A stretch of DNA of 64,000 nt, from positions 186,001-250,000 of the forward strand of contig NZ_FUXA01000006.1 in the NCBI RefSeq assembly GCF_900167085.1. The letters are read 5' to 3'. Positions 1 to 8,766 of the stretch are shown one piece after another. Made by a program: the position numbers and the translations under genes. How positions within the stretch are numbered: the stretch's first letter is position 1; every line of letters starts with the position of its first letter. The notes under the pieces are model-generated. The model had not been told where the DNA came from, ran no database searches, and worked only from the letters and a program-made list of their open reading frames with translations. Origin of the DNA: Eubacterium ruminantium (GTDB lineage Bacteria > Bacillota > Clostridia > Lachnospirales > Lachnospiraceae).

Positions 1-756
1 CCAAAGAACTTTCTTTACGCCAAGAAATTTTTTTAGTGTATCTTCTATTTCTGTTTTGGTAAGAGATGGATTGCGGCCTTTAGATAAAAGGCATGACTCA
101 GTAACCATAAGAGTTCCTTCGCCGTCGGTATGAATGCTGCCGCCTTCAAGAACAAATGAACCGGCATCAAGTATTTTATCACCTAAATAATTAGTGAAAT
201 TCTTAGCTACTTTATCATCTTTATCCCAGGATGCATATAAACCGTCATATTCGCCGCCCCATGCATTGAAAGTCCAGTTTATACCTATTCTGGATAACAC
301 ATCGCCGTTTTTATTAAACACAAATGTAGGACCTGTATCTCTGGCCCAGGAATCGTCTGTTTCCATCTCGATTATATGAAGATTAAATTTGCCAATCTTA
401 TACGATACAGATTTTGAAGTGGTAATACTATGATCATCAACTGATTTTTTATCAGATGAAGATTCAGAAATACTATGATCATTAGATAAACGCTCAGTAT
501 TATCATGATCATCAGAAAATATATCGCGTAACTTTGTACTTATGGCCTCAAATGAAGCTTTACTGACAAGCAGGTATACATCTTCTACTTGAATAAGATT
601 TTTAATAATATTTATGTATGCTTTTTCGGCTCCGGAAGTATCTTTGCCCCAACTTCCCGGTCTTTCAGGCCAAATAAGCAATGTTCCGTGATGAGGCTCA
701 AATTCCGCAGGGAATCTTATCTCACCAATTTTTTCCTCTTTTATATTAATGGACAT
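1..756 (-). CDS. aguA: Agmatine deiminase (partial, C-terminus beyond left edge)
   Basis: This enzyme hydrolyses agmatine to N-carbamoylputrescine and ammonia. Only the first 252 codons lie in the window; the family runs to roughly 360-370 residues and the catalytic cysteine near the C-terminus is outside. Visible family blocks are FEPHHGTLLIWPERPGSWG (about 19-37), the substrate-guanidinium block METDDSWARDTGPTF (131-145), NAWGGEYDG, and EGGSIHTDGEGTLMVTE. The start is ATG at 754-756, one base after the stop of the decarboxylase gene, so it is translationally linked to it. Residues about 81-118 form a Ser/Asp/His-rich insertion with repeated DDH and DHSI motifs that agmatine deiminases normally lack between these blocks. 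Position in the polyamine cluster agrees with the call. Confidence 0.9.
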   Translation of the reverse strand, partial: MSINIKEEKIGEIRFPAEFEPHHGTLLIWPERPGSWGKDTSGAEKAYINIIKNLIQVEDVYLLVSKASFEAISTKLRDIFSDDHDNTERLSNDHSISESSSDKKSVDDHSITTSKSVSYKIGKFNLHIIEMETDDSWARDTGPTFVFNKNGDVLSRIGINWTFNAWGGEYDGLYASWDKDDKVAKNFTNYLGDKILDAGSFVLEGGSIHTDGEGTLMVTESCLLSKGRNPSLTKTEIEDTLKKFLGVKKVLW

Positions 757-757
757 T

Positions 758-1975
758 TTACGAAAGCCTCATCTTAAAATCTAAATAATCAAATTGTTTT
801 ACAATCTCAAATCTATCTTCCAAATCACTGTCATGTTCGAGAACAATATCAGGAAGCGCCATTCCATTGAATGTATTATTCTTGACCATGCTATAGATTG
901 CCATATCTCCAAAGGTTAAAATATCTCCGACAGAAGGCACCTCAGGTAAACAGTATATTCCGATTACATCGCCTGCAAGACATGTTCTTGAAGCAAGACG
1001 AACTTTATATAACTTTACACCTGATTTTCCTTCATTTGGCTTAACGTCAGATTCCTCAGATTCGTCTGATTCTTCAGATTCTTCTTCAAGAGCTCCAAAT
1101 AATGGTGGTGTATACGGCATTTCGATAACGTCAGGCATGTGGCATGCAGCTGATGCATCAAGAATAAGTGTCGGCATATCTTCTGTGTCCACAATATCAA
1201 GAACGGTTGTAATAAGAGTTCCTGCATCAAGTGCTATTGCTTCGCCGGGTTCAAGATATACTTCAAGATTCCATTTTGCCTTTATTTCTTTAATAAAATC
1301 AATAAGACCGTTAACATCATAATCTTTTTTGGTTATATGATGTCCGCCGCCCAGATTGATCCAACTTACAGTCTCAAGATATTCAGGGAAATTATCTTCT
1401 ACACTTCTAAATGTATCTATAAGAGGCTGAAGTCCCTGCTCACATAATGTATGAAAATGAAGTCCCGTCACGCCCGAAGGAAGTGTCTTTGGTAAATTAC
1501 ATTTTCTTATTCCGAGTCTTGATCCTGTTGAACATGGATCATAGATTTCATGACCTTCCTGAGTAGAAAATTCCGGATTAATACGTAAGGCTATTTTAAC
1601 TAAGCCTTTCGATACCTTAGGCTCCCATATTTTTCTATGACATTCAAGCTGCGAAATTGAATTAAAATAAATATGGCTGCATATATCTGCAAGAACTTTC
1701 ATTTCATTAGATTTATAAGCCGGTTCAAATACATGATTTTCCTTATTTTCACCGAATTCTTCATGTGAAAGTCTAGCCTCATATATGCCTGAAGCCGTGG
1801 TTCCGGACAGATATTTACTGATAAGAGGATAAGTCTTATACATTGAAAAAGCCTTCTGCGCAAGAAGGATCTTGCAGCCGGCTTTTTCTTCTACATTATG
1901 CAATGTTTCAAGATTTTCTCTAAGTTTTCCTTCCTGAATTATATAGGAAGGTGTTCTAAGTTCATTATATTTCAT
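758..1975 (-). CDS. nspC: Carboxynorspermidine/carboxyspermidine decarboxylase
   Basis: PLP enzyme of the alanine-racemase fold that decarboxylates carboxyspermidine to spermidine (or the nor-analogue). Family signatures are present: pyridoxal lysine in LAQKAFS (Lys41), GLHFHTLCEQ (171-180), YLEPGEAIALDAG (about 240-252), DASAACHMPDVIEMPY (273-288) and the C-terminal TCLAGD with catalytic-site Cys332. At 405 residues it is longer than typical homologues (about 375-390); the excess is an acidic Glu/Ser/Asp-rich insertion at about 297-320, just before the TCLAGD strand. The ATG start has only a weak Shine-Dalgarno sequence, and 29 bases separate it from the dehydrogenase gene upstream, so coupling within the operon is likely. 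Whether the substrate is carboxyspermidine or carboxynorspermidine cannot be read from sequence; an agmatine-to-putrescine route next door favours carboxyspermidine. Confidence 0.9.
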   Translation of the reverse strand: MKYNELRTPSYIIQEGKLRENLETLHNVEEKAGCKILLAQKAFSMYKTYPLISKYLSGTTASGIYEARLSHEEFGENKENHVFEPAYKSNEMKVLADICSHIYFNSISQLECHRKIWEPKVSKGLVKIALRINPEFSTQEGHEIYDPCSTGSRLGIRKCNLPKTLPSGVTGLHFHTLCEQGLQPLIDTFRSVEDNFPEYLETVSWINLGGGHHITKKDYDVNGLIDFIKEIKAKWNLEVYLEPGEAIALDAGTLITTVLDIVDTEDMPTLILDASAACHMPDVIEMPYTPPLFGALEEESEESDESEESDVKPNEGKSGVKLYKVRLASRTCLAGDVIGIYCLPEVPSVGDILTFGDMAIYSMVKNNTFNGMALPDIVLEHDSDLEDRFEIVKQFDYLDFKMRLS

Positions 1976-2004
1976 GGTTATTATTCAAAATAATTAATAT
2001 ATGA

Positions 2005-3267
2005 TCAATCAACTAATACAGGATTCTCATCAACTACCCAAGGAAGTCCGTATTCATTTAACATTTCCATGTATGGATCCGGATCAAATTCATCTGTTGT
2101 AAATACGCCCGGCTTCTTCCATGCGCCATTAACAACCAGTGCAGTTCCTATCATTGCAGGAACACCTGTTGTATAACTGATAGCCTGGCTTCCAAGTTCT
2201 TTGTAGCATTCCTGATGATCGCATACATTATAAATATAAATGCGTCTGTCCTTGCCATCCTTTTTACCTGTAAAAATACATCCGATATTTGTTTTACCAA
2301 CAGTTCTTGGTCCAAGACTTGCAGGATCAGGTAAAAGAGCCTTTAAGAACTGGATAGGAACTATCTCGTGACCTTCGAAATTAATAGGGCTTGTTGAAAG
2401 CATACCTACATTTTCAAGGCATTTCATATGTGTAAGATAACTCTGGCCAAATGTCATGAAGAATCTTATACGCTTAACATTTGGGAAGTTTCTTCCGAGA
2501 GCCTCAATTTCTTCATGATGAAGAAGATACATATCTTTTTCACCAACTTCAGGGAAATTATAAACTCTCTTTATTTCCATAGGTTTTGTCTCAACCCATT
2601 TACCGTTTTCCATATAACTTCCGTTTGCTGAAACTTCACGAAGGTTTATCTCCGGATTAAAGTTTGTTGCAAATGGATAACCATGATCTCCACCGTTACA
2701 ATCAAGAATATCAATTGTTTCGATTTCATCAAAATAATGTTTAGCAGCATATGCAGTAAATACACTTGTTACACCCGGATCAAATCCTGTTCCGAGAAGT
2801 GCTGTGATACCGGCATTCTTGAATTTCTCTTCATATGCCCACTGCCAGCTGTAATCAAAATAAGCTGTGAATCCTTTATCTTTGCATCTTGCTTCATATA
2901 TCTCACGCCACTTTGGATCGTCAGTATCTTCCGGTTCATAATTGGCTGTATCAATATAATCAACTTTACATTCAAGACAAGCATCCATAATAGTAAGATC
3001 CTGATATGGAAGTGCTACATTAAGGACTGCATCAGGTTTATAACTATTAATAAGTACAACTATTTCATCTTTATTATCAGCGTTTACTTTAGCTGTGCTG
3101 AGTTTAACATTTGTTCCTGCTGATTCTATCTTATTCTTTAACTGAATGCATTTTTCTTCAGTTCTGCTTGCAATCATAAGTTCTGTAAATGTCTTATCAT
3201 TCTGACAACATTTCTGTATTGCAACCTGTGCAACACCACCGCATCCAATAACAAGTAATCTGCTCAT
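2005..3267 (-). CDS. Carboxyspermidine/carboxynorspermidine dehydrogenase (LYS9-like)
   Basis: NADPH-dependent reductase of the saccharopine-dehydrogenase (LYS9) fold that condenses a diamine with aspartate semialdehyde to give carboxyspermidine or carboxynorspermidine. The N-terminus MSRLLVIGCGGVAQVAI is a Rossmann dinucleotide loop; ASRTEEKC follows the second strand; ALLGTGFDPGVTSVF and DILDCNGGDHGYPFATNFNPEINLRE are characteristic of this subgroup. I place the start at the ATG 3265-3267, preceded at good spacing by AAAGGA; an upstream in-frame ATG at 3288 lies within the same Shine-Dalgarno region and is unlikely. Length is then 420 residues. Lysine-pathway saccharopine dehydrogenase is the main alternative, but the adjacent carboxyspermidine decarboxylase makes the polyamine role much more likely. 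Confidence 0.88.
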   Translation of the reverse strand: MSRLLVIGCGGVAQVAIQKCCQNDKTFTELMIASRTEEKCIQLKNKIESAGTNVKLSTAKVNADNKDEIVVLINSYKPDAVLNVALPYQDLTIMDACLECKVDYIDTANYEPEDTDDPKWREIYEARCKDKGFTAYFDYSWQWAYEEKFKNAGITALLGTGFDPGVTSVFTAYAAKHYFDEIETIDILDCNGGDHGYPFATNFNPEINLREVSANGSYMENGKWVETKPMEIKRVYNFPEVGEKDMYLLHHEEIEALGRNFPNVKRIRFFMTFGQSYLTHMKCLENVGMLSTSPINFEGHEIVPIQFLKALLPDPASLGPRTVGKTNIGCIFTGKKDGKDRRIYIYNVCDHQECYKELGSQAISYTTGVPAMIGTALVVNGAWKKPGVFTTDEFDPDPYMEMLNEYGLPWVVDENPVLVD

Positions 3268-3311
3268 TTGTCTATATCCTTTCATCAAACGGTACTTACA
3301 TTATTTTCGTA

Positions 3312-4178
3312 CTACTCTTCTTCTTTGAGAATATCCTCTACATACTTAGGAAGCATGAATGCACCCTTATGAAGATGAGTTGTATAATACCAGGTTTTTA
3401 TATTTCTGCTCTCCCATCTTTCAGGATTAAAATCCTTGATCGGATGGTATTTTTTGGAAGCAAATCCAAATAACCAATATCCTGCCGGGCAGGTTGGAAT
3501 ATGTGCCTGGTACACTCTCGATATCGGGAATGATTTAAAAGCCTTTCTATGCATAGCCCTGCAGTTTTCTTCGTCTTCATCAAAAAATGGACTGCCGTGC
3601 TGATAAACCATTATGCCATCGTCATGTAAAGCTTTATAACAATTGCCGTAAAATTCTTTGGTGAAAAGCCCTGCTTCATGGCCAAGCGGATCTGTTGCAT
3701 CATTGATGATCAGATCATACTTATCTTGACATTTACGTAAAAATCTGAGGCCGTCTTCGTAATATATTCTTACTCTGACATCTTCAAGACCTATTGCATT
3801 GTCAGGGAAATATTTGCGGCAGACATCCACAAACATTTTATCAGGCTCAGCTATATCTATAACTTCAATCTCTTTATAATGTGACAATTCTCTGGCAACA
3901 CCACCGTCACCACCACCTATAACAAGAACCCTTTTTACATCAGGATGCACGGCCATAGGAACATGAACTATCATTTCATCATAAGTAAATTCTTCCTGTT
4001 CCGAGAAGATAACATTACCGTTTGAAGTAAGAAATCTTCCGAATTCAGGGGAATCAAATACATCTATTCTTCTAAATTCACTGGTTCCACTGTAGAGGTG
4101 CTGGTCAACTCTTATGGACATTTTTACATTTGATGTATGCATCTCTTCAAACCAGTATTCCATTTTGCTTTTAGCCAT
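3312..4178 (-). CDS. speE: Spermidine-synthase family aminopropyltransferase homologue
   Basis: Rossmann-fold aminopropyltransferase of 288 residues. The decarboxylated-AdoMet binding loop GGGDGGVARE is at 88-97, the acidic motif that normally reads EID appears as EPD (111-113), and the catalytic region NDATDPLGHEAGLF (159-172) keeps Asp160 and Asp163 but replaces the usual GPA with GHE. The diamine-side block reads PTCPAGYWLFG. An excellent AAGGAGA ribosome site precedes the ATG. The gene sits between the arginine decarboxylase and the carboxyspermidine dehydrogenase. Canonical SpeE needs decarboxylated AdoMet from SpeD, and no speD is seen in the window, so either speD is elsewhere or the substrate differs. 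Family assignment is secure; exact reaction is not. Confidence 0.85.
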   Translation of the reverse strand: MAKSKMEYWFEEMHTSNVKMSIRVDQHLYSGTSEFRRIDVFDSPEFGRFLTSNGNVIFSEQEEFTYDEMIVHVPMAVHPDVKRVLVIGGGDGGVARELSHYKEIEVIDIAEPDKMFVDVCRKYFPDNAIGLEDVRVRIYYEDGLRFLRKCQDKYDLIINDATDPLGHEAGLFTKEFYGNCYKALHDDGIMVYQHGSPFFDEDEENCRAMHRKAFKSFPISRVYQAHIPTCPAGYWLFGFASKKYHPIKDFNPERWESRNIKTWYYTTHLHKGAFMLPKYVEDILKEEE

Positions 4179-4223
4179 TTTAAGATAATCTCCTTTCAGA
4201 GAATCAATTTATAAAATGAAAGC

Positions 4224-5672
4224 CTACTTAAGGACACAAAGTTCTGAAATATCTTCGCTTTCAGGTCCCTGCATAGAACATCCTTTTTCTTTCGCTAATT
4301 TAATATAATCTATAATCTCGCATGTGATCATCTCGCCCGGTGCAAGGATTGGTATTCCGGGTGGATAACACATAACAGATTCTGCACAGATTTTTCCGAC
4401 GGTTTCATCAATAGGAAGCTTAATCTTTTCAGCATAAAATGCTTCCTGCGGAGTTGCTTTAACTATCGGTGTTATATATTCGGCACTGAAGAAACTTCCT
4501 TCAGGCTTTGAATAAAGTCGTGCTATATCACTTAAGGCACCTGCAAGTCGTTCGATATCCTGGAGTCTGTCCCCGATGGAAATATATGCAAGAACGTTTG
4601 ACAGATCACCGAATTCCATCTGAATATCATATTCTTCACGAAGAAGATCATAAACTTCGATACCTGTAAGACCGATACCGCGAGTATTTATAACAAGTTT
4701 GGTCTCGTCAAAATCATAAATGCTTCCGCCGTTTATAAGTTCCGAACCAAATGCATAATAACCATCAATTTCATTTATCTCGGATCTTGCATATGAAGCC
4801 ATCTCACATACTTTTCCAAAGCTTTCCTCACCATGAAGCGCAAGATTTCTTCTGCTTATATCAAGACTTCCGAGCAATAAATATGAAGCGCTGGTTGTCT
4901 GAGTTAAATTGATTATGTTGCTGACATAACCTTCATTTATCTTATCTCCTATAAGGAGAAGTGAACTCTGTGTAAGTGAACCACCGGATTTATGCATACT
5001 TATGGCGCACATATCGGCTCCTGCTTTCATACCGTTAAGAGGCAGGTTTTTACCAAAATATAAATGTGTTCCGTGAGCCTCATCTACTAAAGCAAGCATT
5101 CCGTGTTCGTGAGCAAGATCTACAATTGATTTAAGATCTGAACAAATACCGTAATATGAAGGATTATTAATGAGAATTGCTTTTGCATCAGGATTAGCTT
5201 TAATAGCATTTCTTACATCTTCAAGCTCCATACCGAGAGGTATTCCAAGTTTTGTATCAACCTTTGGGTCGATATATACAGGCTCTGCTCCGCAAAGTAC
5301 AAGAGCATTTATGGCGCTCTTATGTACATTTCTTGGCATTATTATCTTGTCACTTCTTTTACAAGCTGTGAAAACCATGCTCTGAACAGCACTTGTAGTT
5401 CCTCCAACCATAAAAAAAGCATGAGCAGCGCCAAATGCATCAGCCGCCAGATCCTCAGCTTCTTTGATAACAGAGATAGGATGACACAGATTATCAAGAG
5501 GTTTCATGGAATTAACATCTATTTCAACACATTGTTGCCCAAGAAAATCGACAAGTTGTGTATTTCCTCTGCCTCTTTTATGTCCGGGAACATCGAAAGG
5601 TACTACTCTTAACCTTCTGAATTTTTCAAGCGCGTTATAAAGAGGCGCATCATGCTGAAGCTTAATATTCAT
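4224..5672 (-). CDS. speA: Aminotransferase-fold arginine (Orn/Lys/Arg) decarboxylase
   Basis: Fold-type I PLP decarboxylase of 482 residues, the short Firmicute form (SpeA/YaaO-like). It has DVPGHKRG near the N-terminus, FFMVGGTTSAVQSM, VDEAHGTHLYFG (Asp binding the pyridine nitrogen) and the Schiff-base lysine in SMHKSGGSLTQSS, with a C-terminal decarboxylase domain containing CYPPGIPILAPGE. I choose the ATG at 5670-5672, nine bases after AGGAG; an in-frame TTG immediately upstream is less likely. Lysine or ornithine are possible substrates, but the agmatine deiminase at the far end of the same operon indicates arginine to agmatine. First gene of the polyamine operon. Confidence 0.88.
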   Translation of the reverse strand: MNIKLQHDAPLYNALEKFRRLRVVPFDVPGHKRGRGNTQLVDFLGQQCVEIDVNSMKPLDNLCHPISVIKEAEDLAADAFGAAHAFFMVGGTTSAVQSMVFTACKRSDKIIMPRNVHKSAINALVLCGAEPVYIDPKVDTKLGIPLGMELEDVRNAIKANPDAKAILINNPSYYGICSDLKSIVDLAHEHGMLALVDEAHGTHLYFGKNLPLNGMKAGADMCAISMHKSGGSLTQSSLLLIGDKINEGYVSNIINLTQTTSASYLLLGSLDISRRNLALHGEESFGKVCEMASYARSEINEIDGYYAFGSELINGGSIYDFDETKLVINTRGIGLTGIEVYDLLREEYDIQMEFGDLSNVLAYISIGDRLQDIERLAGALSDIARLYSKPEGSFFSAEYITPIVKATPQEAFYAEKIKLPIDETVGKICAESVMCYPPGIPILAPGEMITCEIIDYIKLAKEKGCSMQGPESEDISELCVLK

Positions 5673-5712
5673 CAATCAAATCTCCTGTTTCATGTTCGAA
5701 ATTGCAATAAAC

Positions 5713-5741
5713 ATTGTATCACATATTATTCTGTGTTTCTA
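5713..5741 (-). promoter_or_regulatory. Candidate promoter of the polyamine operon
   Basis: On the minus strand an extended -10 element TGATACAAT (hexamer 5713-5718) lies 17 bases from a -35-like TAGAAA (5736-5741). It is 40 bases upstream of the speA start. The -35 matches consensus at four of six positions. It is inferred by eye only. Confidence 0.45.
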
Positions 5742-5774
5742 TTATTTTATAGTGAATTTACAAAAATCCTTTTC

Positions 5775-5814
5775 TAAAAAAATAAACTTAAGGCACCCTC
5801 TAAAGGATGCCTTA
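5775..5814 (-). terminator. Rho-independent terminator of alaS / histidine operon
   Basis: A nine-base-pair stem with one mismatch (5790-5798 with 5805-5813, six-base loop) is followed on the minus strand by a T-rich run (TTTATTTTTTTA). It lies about 75 bases past the alaS stop and upstream of the polyamine promoter, separating the two transcription units. Confidence 0.85.
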
Positions 5815-5887
5815 TAAGCTTATTTGATTTTATCAAATTTTATATAATAAAGTTTTATGTTCAAATAAATATATTATAGATTTATAA

Positions 5888-8569
5888 TTAGCCAAGCATA
5901 GTTTTTGCTTCTTCTACACCAAGTTTTAATGCTTCATCTATCTTAGAAGCATCTTTACCACCTGCCTGAGCCATATTTGGACGACCACCGCCGCCTCCGC
6001 CTACAACAGGAGCAATTTTCTTGATGATATTTCCGGCATGGATTCCTGAAGCTACAGCATCATCTGAAGCCATAACAAGGAGGGAAACCTTACCATCTGC
6101 ATCTGAAGCCATGATAATAACCGAATTACCGAGCTTAGCTTTATAATCATCACCGAGATTTCTCATAGAAGCAACATCGGCACCTGAAAGCGCAAGGCTG
6201 AGAATGCTGGTATCTCCTACCTTTACTGCACCTGAAAGTGCATCACCTGCAGCATCTTTAGCAATCTTATCCTTAAGCTTTTTATTCTCAGATGTGAGAG
6301 CCTTTATCTCAGCAAGAAGTGACTCAATTTTATCGGCAAGCTTTGAAGGCTCTGATTTAGCAACTGCAGAAGCTTTAAGGATCTCAGCTTCTAATTCTTT
6401 ATAGTAGCTGATAGCACCTTCGCCTGTTAATGCTTCGATACGCCTTACACCGGATGAAATACCTGTCTCAGAAACAATCTTGAAAAGTCCGATACTTGAA
6501 GTATTTGAAACATGAGTACCACCACAGAACTCTCTTGAGAAGTCACTCATCATAACAACTCGAACTGTTTCACCGTACTTTTCACCGAAGAGCGCCATAG
6601 CACCTGTTTTCTTAGCTTCATCTATAGTCATAACTTTTGTTTCAACAGCTATGCCTTCTTCAATTTTAGCATTAACAATCTTCTCAACTTCAGCAATTTC
6701 TTCAGCTGACATTGCATTATTGTGTGAGAAGTCAAAACGAAGTCTTCCTTCTGAAACGAATGAACCCTTCTGCTCTACATGATCACCAAGGACTGTTTTA
6801 AGTGCCTTCTGAAGAAGGTGTGTTGCTGAGTGGTTCTTGCATATAAGTCCTCTTCTCTGACTATCTACAGTAAGTGTAGCAATATCACCAACACTTATCT
6901 CACCTGACTCAACATATCCATGATGAGCAATCTTATCTCCGGCAACCTTAGTTGTATCCTGAACAACAAATACACCATTCGCTGTCTTAATAACACCTGT
7001 ATCACCAATCTGTCCACCCATTGTTGCATAGAATGGAGTTGATGCAACGATTACGGCACCGTTTGCACCCTCTGTGAGCTTATCTTCAACAGTACTTGCA
7101 ACCTTATCTGTGCCATCTTCTGCCTTCATAAGTGTATTTAATGTAAGAGCAAGAATCTTGTCATCCTTCTCTAACTTGTCATAACCATCAAATTCAGACT
7201 TAATATCAAGTGGAAGAAGCTCAAATACAGTAGCATCTGCACCCATGTAATTTGTAACCTTACGAGCATTTCTTGCTGTTGTCTTCTGAACTTCCATGCA
7301 CTCATGGAACTTATCTTCATCTACTGAAAGGTTATCCTCTTCAAGAATATCCTTTGTAAGATCAAGAGGGAATCCATATGTATCATGAAGCTTGAATGCT
7401 TTTTCTCCGTCGAGTACTGTAGAACCCTTTTCTTTAAGTTCTTTCTTGTACTCAGCAAGGATTTCAAGACCCTGATCGATAGTCTTGTTGAAGCTTGATT
7501 CTTCATTTTCAATTGTTGAGAAGATAAATGCTTTCTTTTCAACAAGTTCCGGATAAGCATCCTTTGAATTTTCAATAACTGTAGCAACAATGTCATTTAA
7601 GAAAGCGCCCTTGATACCAAGAAGTCTTCCGTGTCTTGCTGCTCTTCTTATAAGACGTCTTAATACGTATCCTCTTCCTTCATTTGAAGGTGTGATACCG
7701 TCAGAAGTCATAAATGTAGCTGAACGCATATGATCTGTGATAACTCTTATAGAAACATCAGAATCATAATTTGTTCCGTATGAAACTCCGGCCTTCTCAG
7801 AAACCTTATCTCTGATTGCCTTGATAGTATCTACATCAAAGATAGAATCTACATCCTGTACTACTACAGCAAGTCTTTCGAGTCCCATACCTGTATCGAT
7901 ATTTTTATTCTGAAGAGTTGTATAATTACCCTTTCCATCATTTTCAAACTGTGTAAATACGTTGTTCCAAACTTCCATATATCTGTCACAATCGCATCCT
8001 ACAGTACAACCCGGCTTACCACAACCATACTTTTCTCCACGGTCATAGTAAATCTCAGAACATGGTCCGCAAGGTCCTGCACCATGCTCCCAGAAGTTAT
8101 CTTCCTTACCGAATCTAAAGATTCTTTCAGGAGCTATACCAACTTCCTTATTCCAGATTTCAAATGCTTCATCATCATCCTGATAAATAGATGGATAAAG
8201 TCTGTCGGCATCAAGTCCTACAACTTCTGTAAGGAATTCCCATGACCACTTAATAGCTTCATGCTTGAAATAGTCGCCAAATGAGAAGTTTCCGAGCATT
8301 TCAAAAAATGTACCATGTCTTGCTGTTTTACCAACATTTTCAATATCACCTGTTCTGATACATTTCTGGCATGTAGTAACTCTTTTTCTTGGTGGAACTT
8401 CCTGTCCTGTGAAATATGGCTTAAGTGGTGCCATACCCGCATTTATAAGAAGAAGGCTTTTATCATTATGAGGAACAAGCGAAAAGCTGTTCATCCTGAG
8501 ATGACCATTCCTTTCTTCAAAATATGAAAGATACATCTCTCTTAATTCATTAACTCCGTACTTCTTCAC
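5888..8569 (-). CDS. alaS: Alanyl-tRNA synthetase
   Basis: Charges tRNA-Ala with alanine and edits mischarged serine/glycine. It has the class II N-terminal catalytic core (FTGQEVPPRKRVTTCQKCIRTGDIENVG, GNFSFGDYF), the zinc-ligand editing motifs HSATHLL and CGGTHV, and the C-terminal coiled coil and DHHA1 domain ending in a GGGGGGRPNMAQAGG loop. The start is taken as GTG at 8567-8569 because AGGAGG lies nine bases upstream and homologues begin with this KKYGVNELR sequence; a TTG six codons upstream is inside the Shine-Dalgarno itself. Length is 893 residues, normal for the family. Its 5' end overlaps the 3' end of a small membrane-protein gene by 20 bases, so it is translationally coupled. 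No T-box leader is seen. Confidence 0.97.
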   Translation of the reverse strand: MKKYGVNELREMYLSYFEERNGHLRMNSFSLVPHNDKSLLLINAGMAPLKPYFTGQEVPPRKRVTTCQKCIRTGDIENVGKTARHGTFFEMLGNFSFGDYFKHEAIKWSWEFLTEVVGLDADRLYPSIYQDDDEAFEIWNKEVGIAPERIFRFGKEDNFWEHGAGPCGPCSEIYYDRGEKYGCGKPGCTVGCDCDRYMEVWNNVFTQFENDGKGNYTTLQNKNIDTGMGLERLAVVVQDVDSIFDVDTIKAIRDKVSEKAGVSYGTNYDSDVSIRVITDHMRSATFMTSDGITPSNEGRGYVLRRLIRRAARHGRLLGIKGAFLNDIVATVIENSKDAYPELVEKKAFIFSTIENEESSFNKTIDQGLEILAEYKKELKEKGSTVLDGEKAFKLHDTYGFPLDLTKDILEEDNLSVDEDKFHECMEVQKTTARNARKVTNYMGADATVFELLPLDIKSEFDGYDKLEKDDKILALTLNTLMKAEDGTDKVASTVEDKLTEGANGAVIVASTPFYATMGGQIGDTGVIKTANGVFVVQDTTKVAGDKIAHHGYVESGEISVGDIATLTVDSQRRGLICKNHSATHLLQKALKTVLGDHVEQKGSFVSEGRLRFDFSHNNAMSAEEIAEVEKIVNAKIEEGIAVETKVMTIDEAKKTGAMALFGEKYGETVRVVMMSDFSREFCGGTHVSNTSSIGLFKIVSETGISSGVRRIEALTGEGAISYYKELEAEILKASAVAKSEPSKLADKIESLLAEIKALTSENKKLKDKIAKDAAGDALSGAVKVGDTSILSLALSGADVASMRNLGDDYKAKLGNSVIIMASDADGKVSLLVMASDDAVASGIHAGNIIKKIAPVVGGGGGGRPNMAQAGGKDASKIDEALKLGVEEAKTMLG

Positions 8570-8708
8570 TGTTCTTTGCCTCCTCAACAGTCTTCATATC
8601 TTTTGATTTTCTCCATTTTGTACCTGCAATAAATCCTAAAACAGCAAGTACGAGAAAAACTAAGTATTTAATAATATATGTTGCAAATTCAGATAATACC
8701 TGATCCAT
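8550..8708 (-). CDS. 52-residue single-pass membrane protein overlapping alaS
   Basis: Unrecognised small protein. The ATG (8706-8708) has a near-ideal AAGGAGATAGGATT ribosome site. The product has one strongly hydrophobic segment (about residues 12-30, IIKYLVFLVLAVLGFIAGT) followed by a charged tail (KWRKSKDMK then a Glu-rich end). Its last 20 bases overlap the alaS start, and the alaS Shine-Dalgarno lies within its coding sequence, an arrangement that couples their translation. It is 58 bases downstream of hisFIE. It resembles small FeoB/CcoS-type or sporulation membrane peptides only in general shape; no function is claimed. Confidence 0.72.
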   Translation of the reverse strand: MDQVLSEFATYIIKYLVFLVLAVLGFIAGTKWRKSKDMKTVEEAKNSEEVRS

Positions 8709-8734
8709 AATCCTATCTCCTTATGAACAACAAA

Positions 8735-8752
8735 ATACAAAATGATTTGTAT
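8735..8752 (-). terminator. Weak hairpin between hisFIE and the small membrane gene
   Basis: A seven-base-pair AT-rich stem (ATACAAA with TTTGTAT, four-base loop) is followed on the minus strand by TTTGTTGTT. It could partially terminate the histidine transcript before alaS, but the stem is weak and has one G-C pair only. Confidence 0.3.
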
Positions 8753-8766
8753 ATCTATAATTATAC

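Noticed and set aside
2683-3123. A plus-strand open frame of 146 codons
   Set aside because: It lies entirely opposite the carboxyspermidine dehydrogenase gene, is cysteine/isoleucine-rich as expected of an antisense frame, and has no ribosome site.
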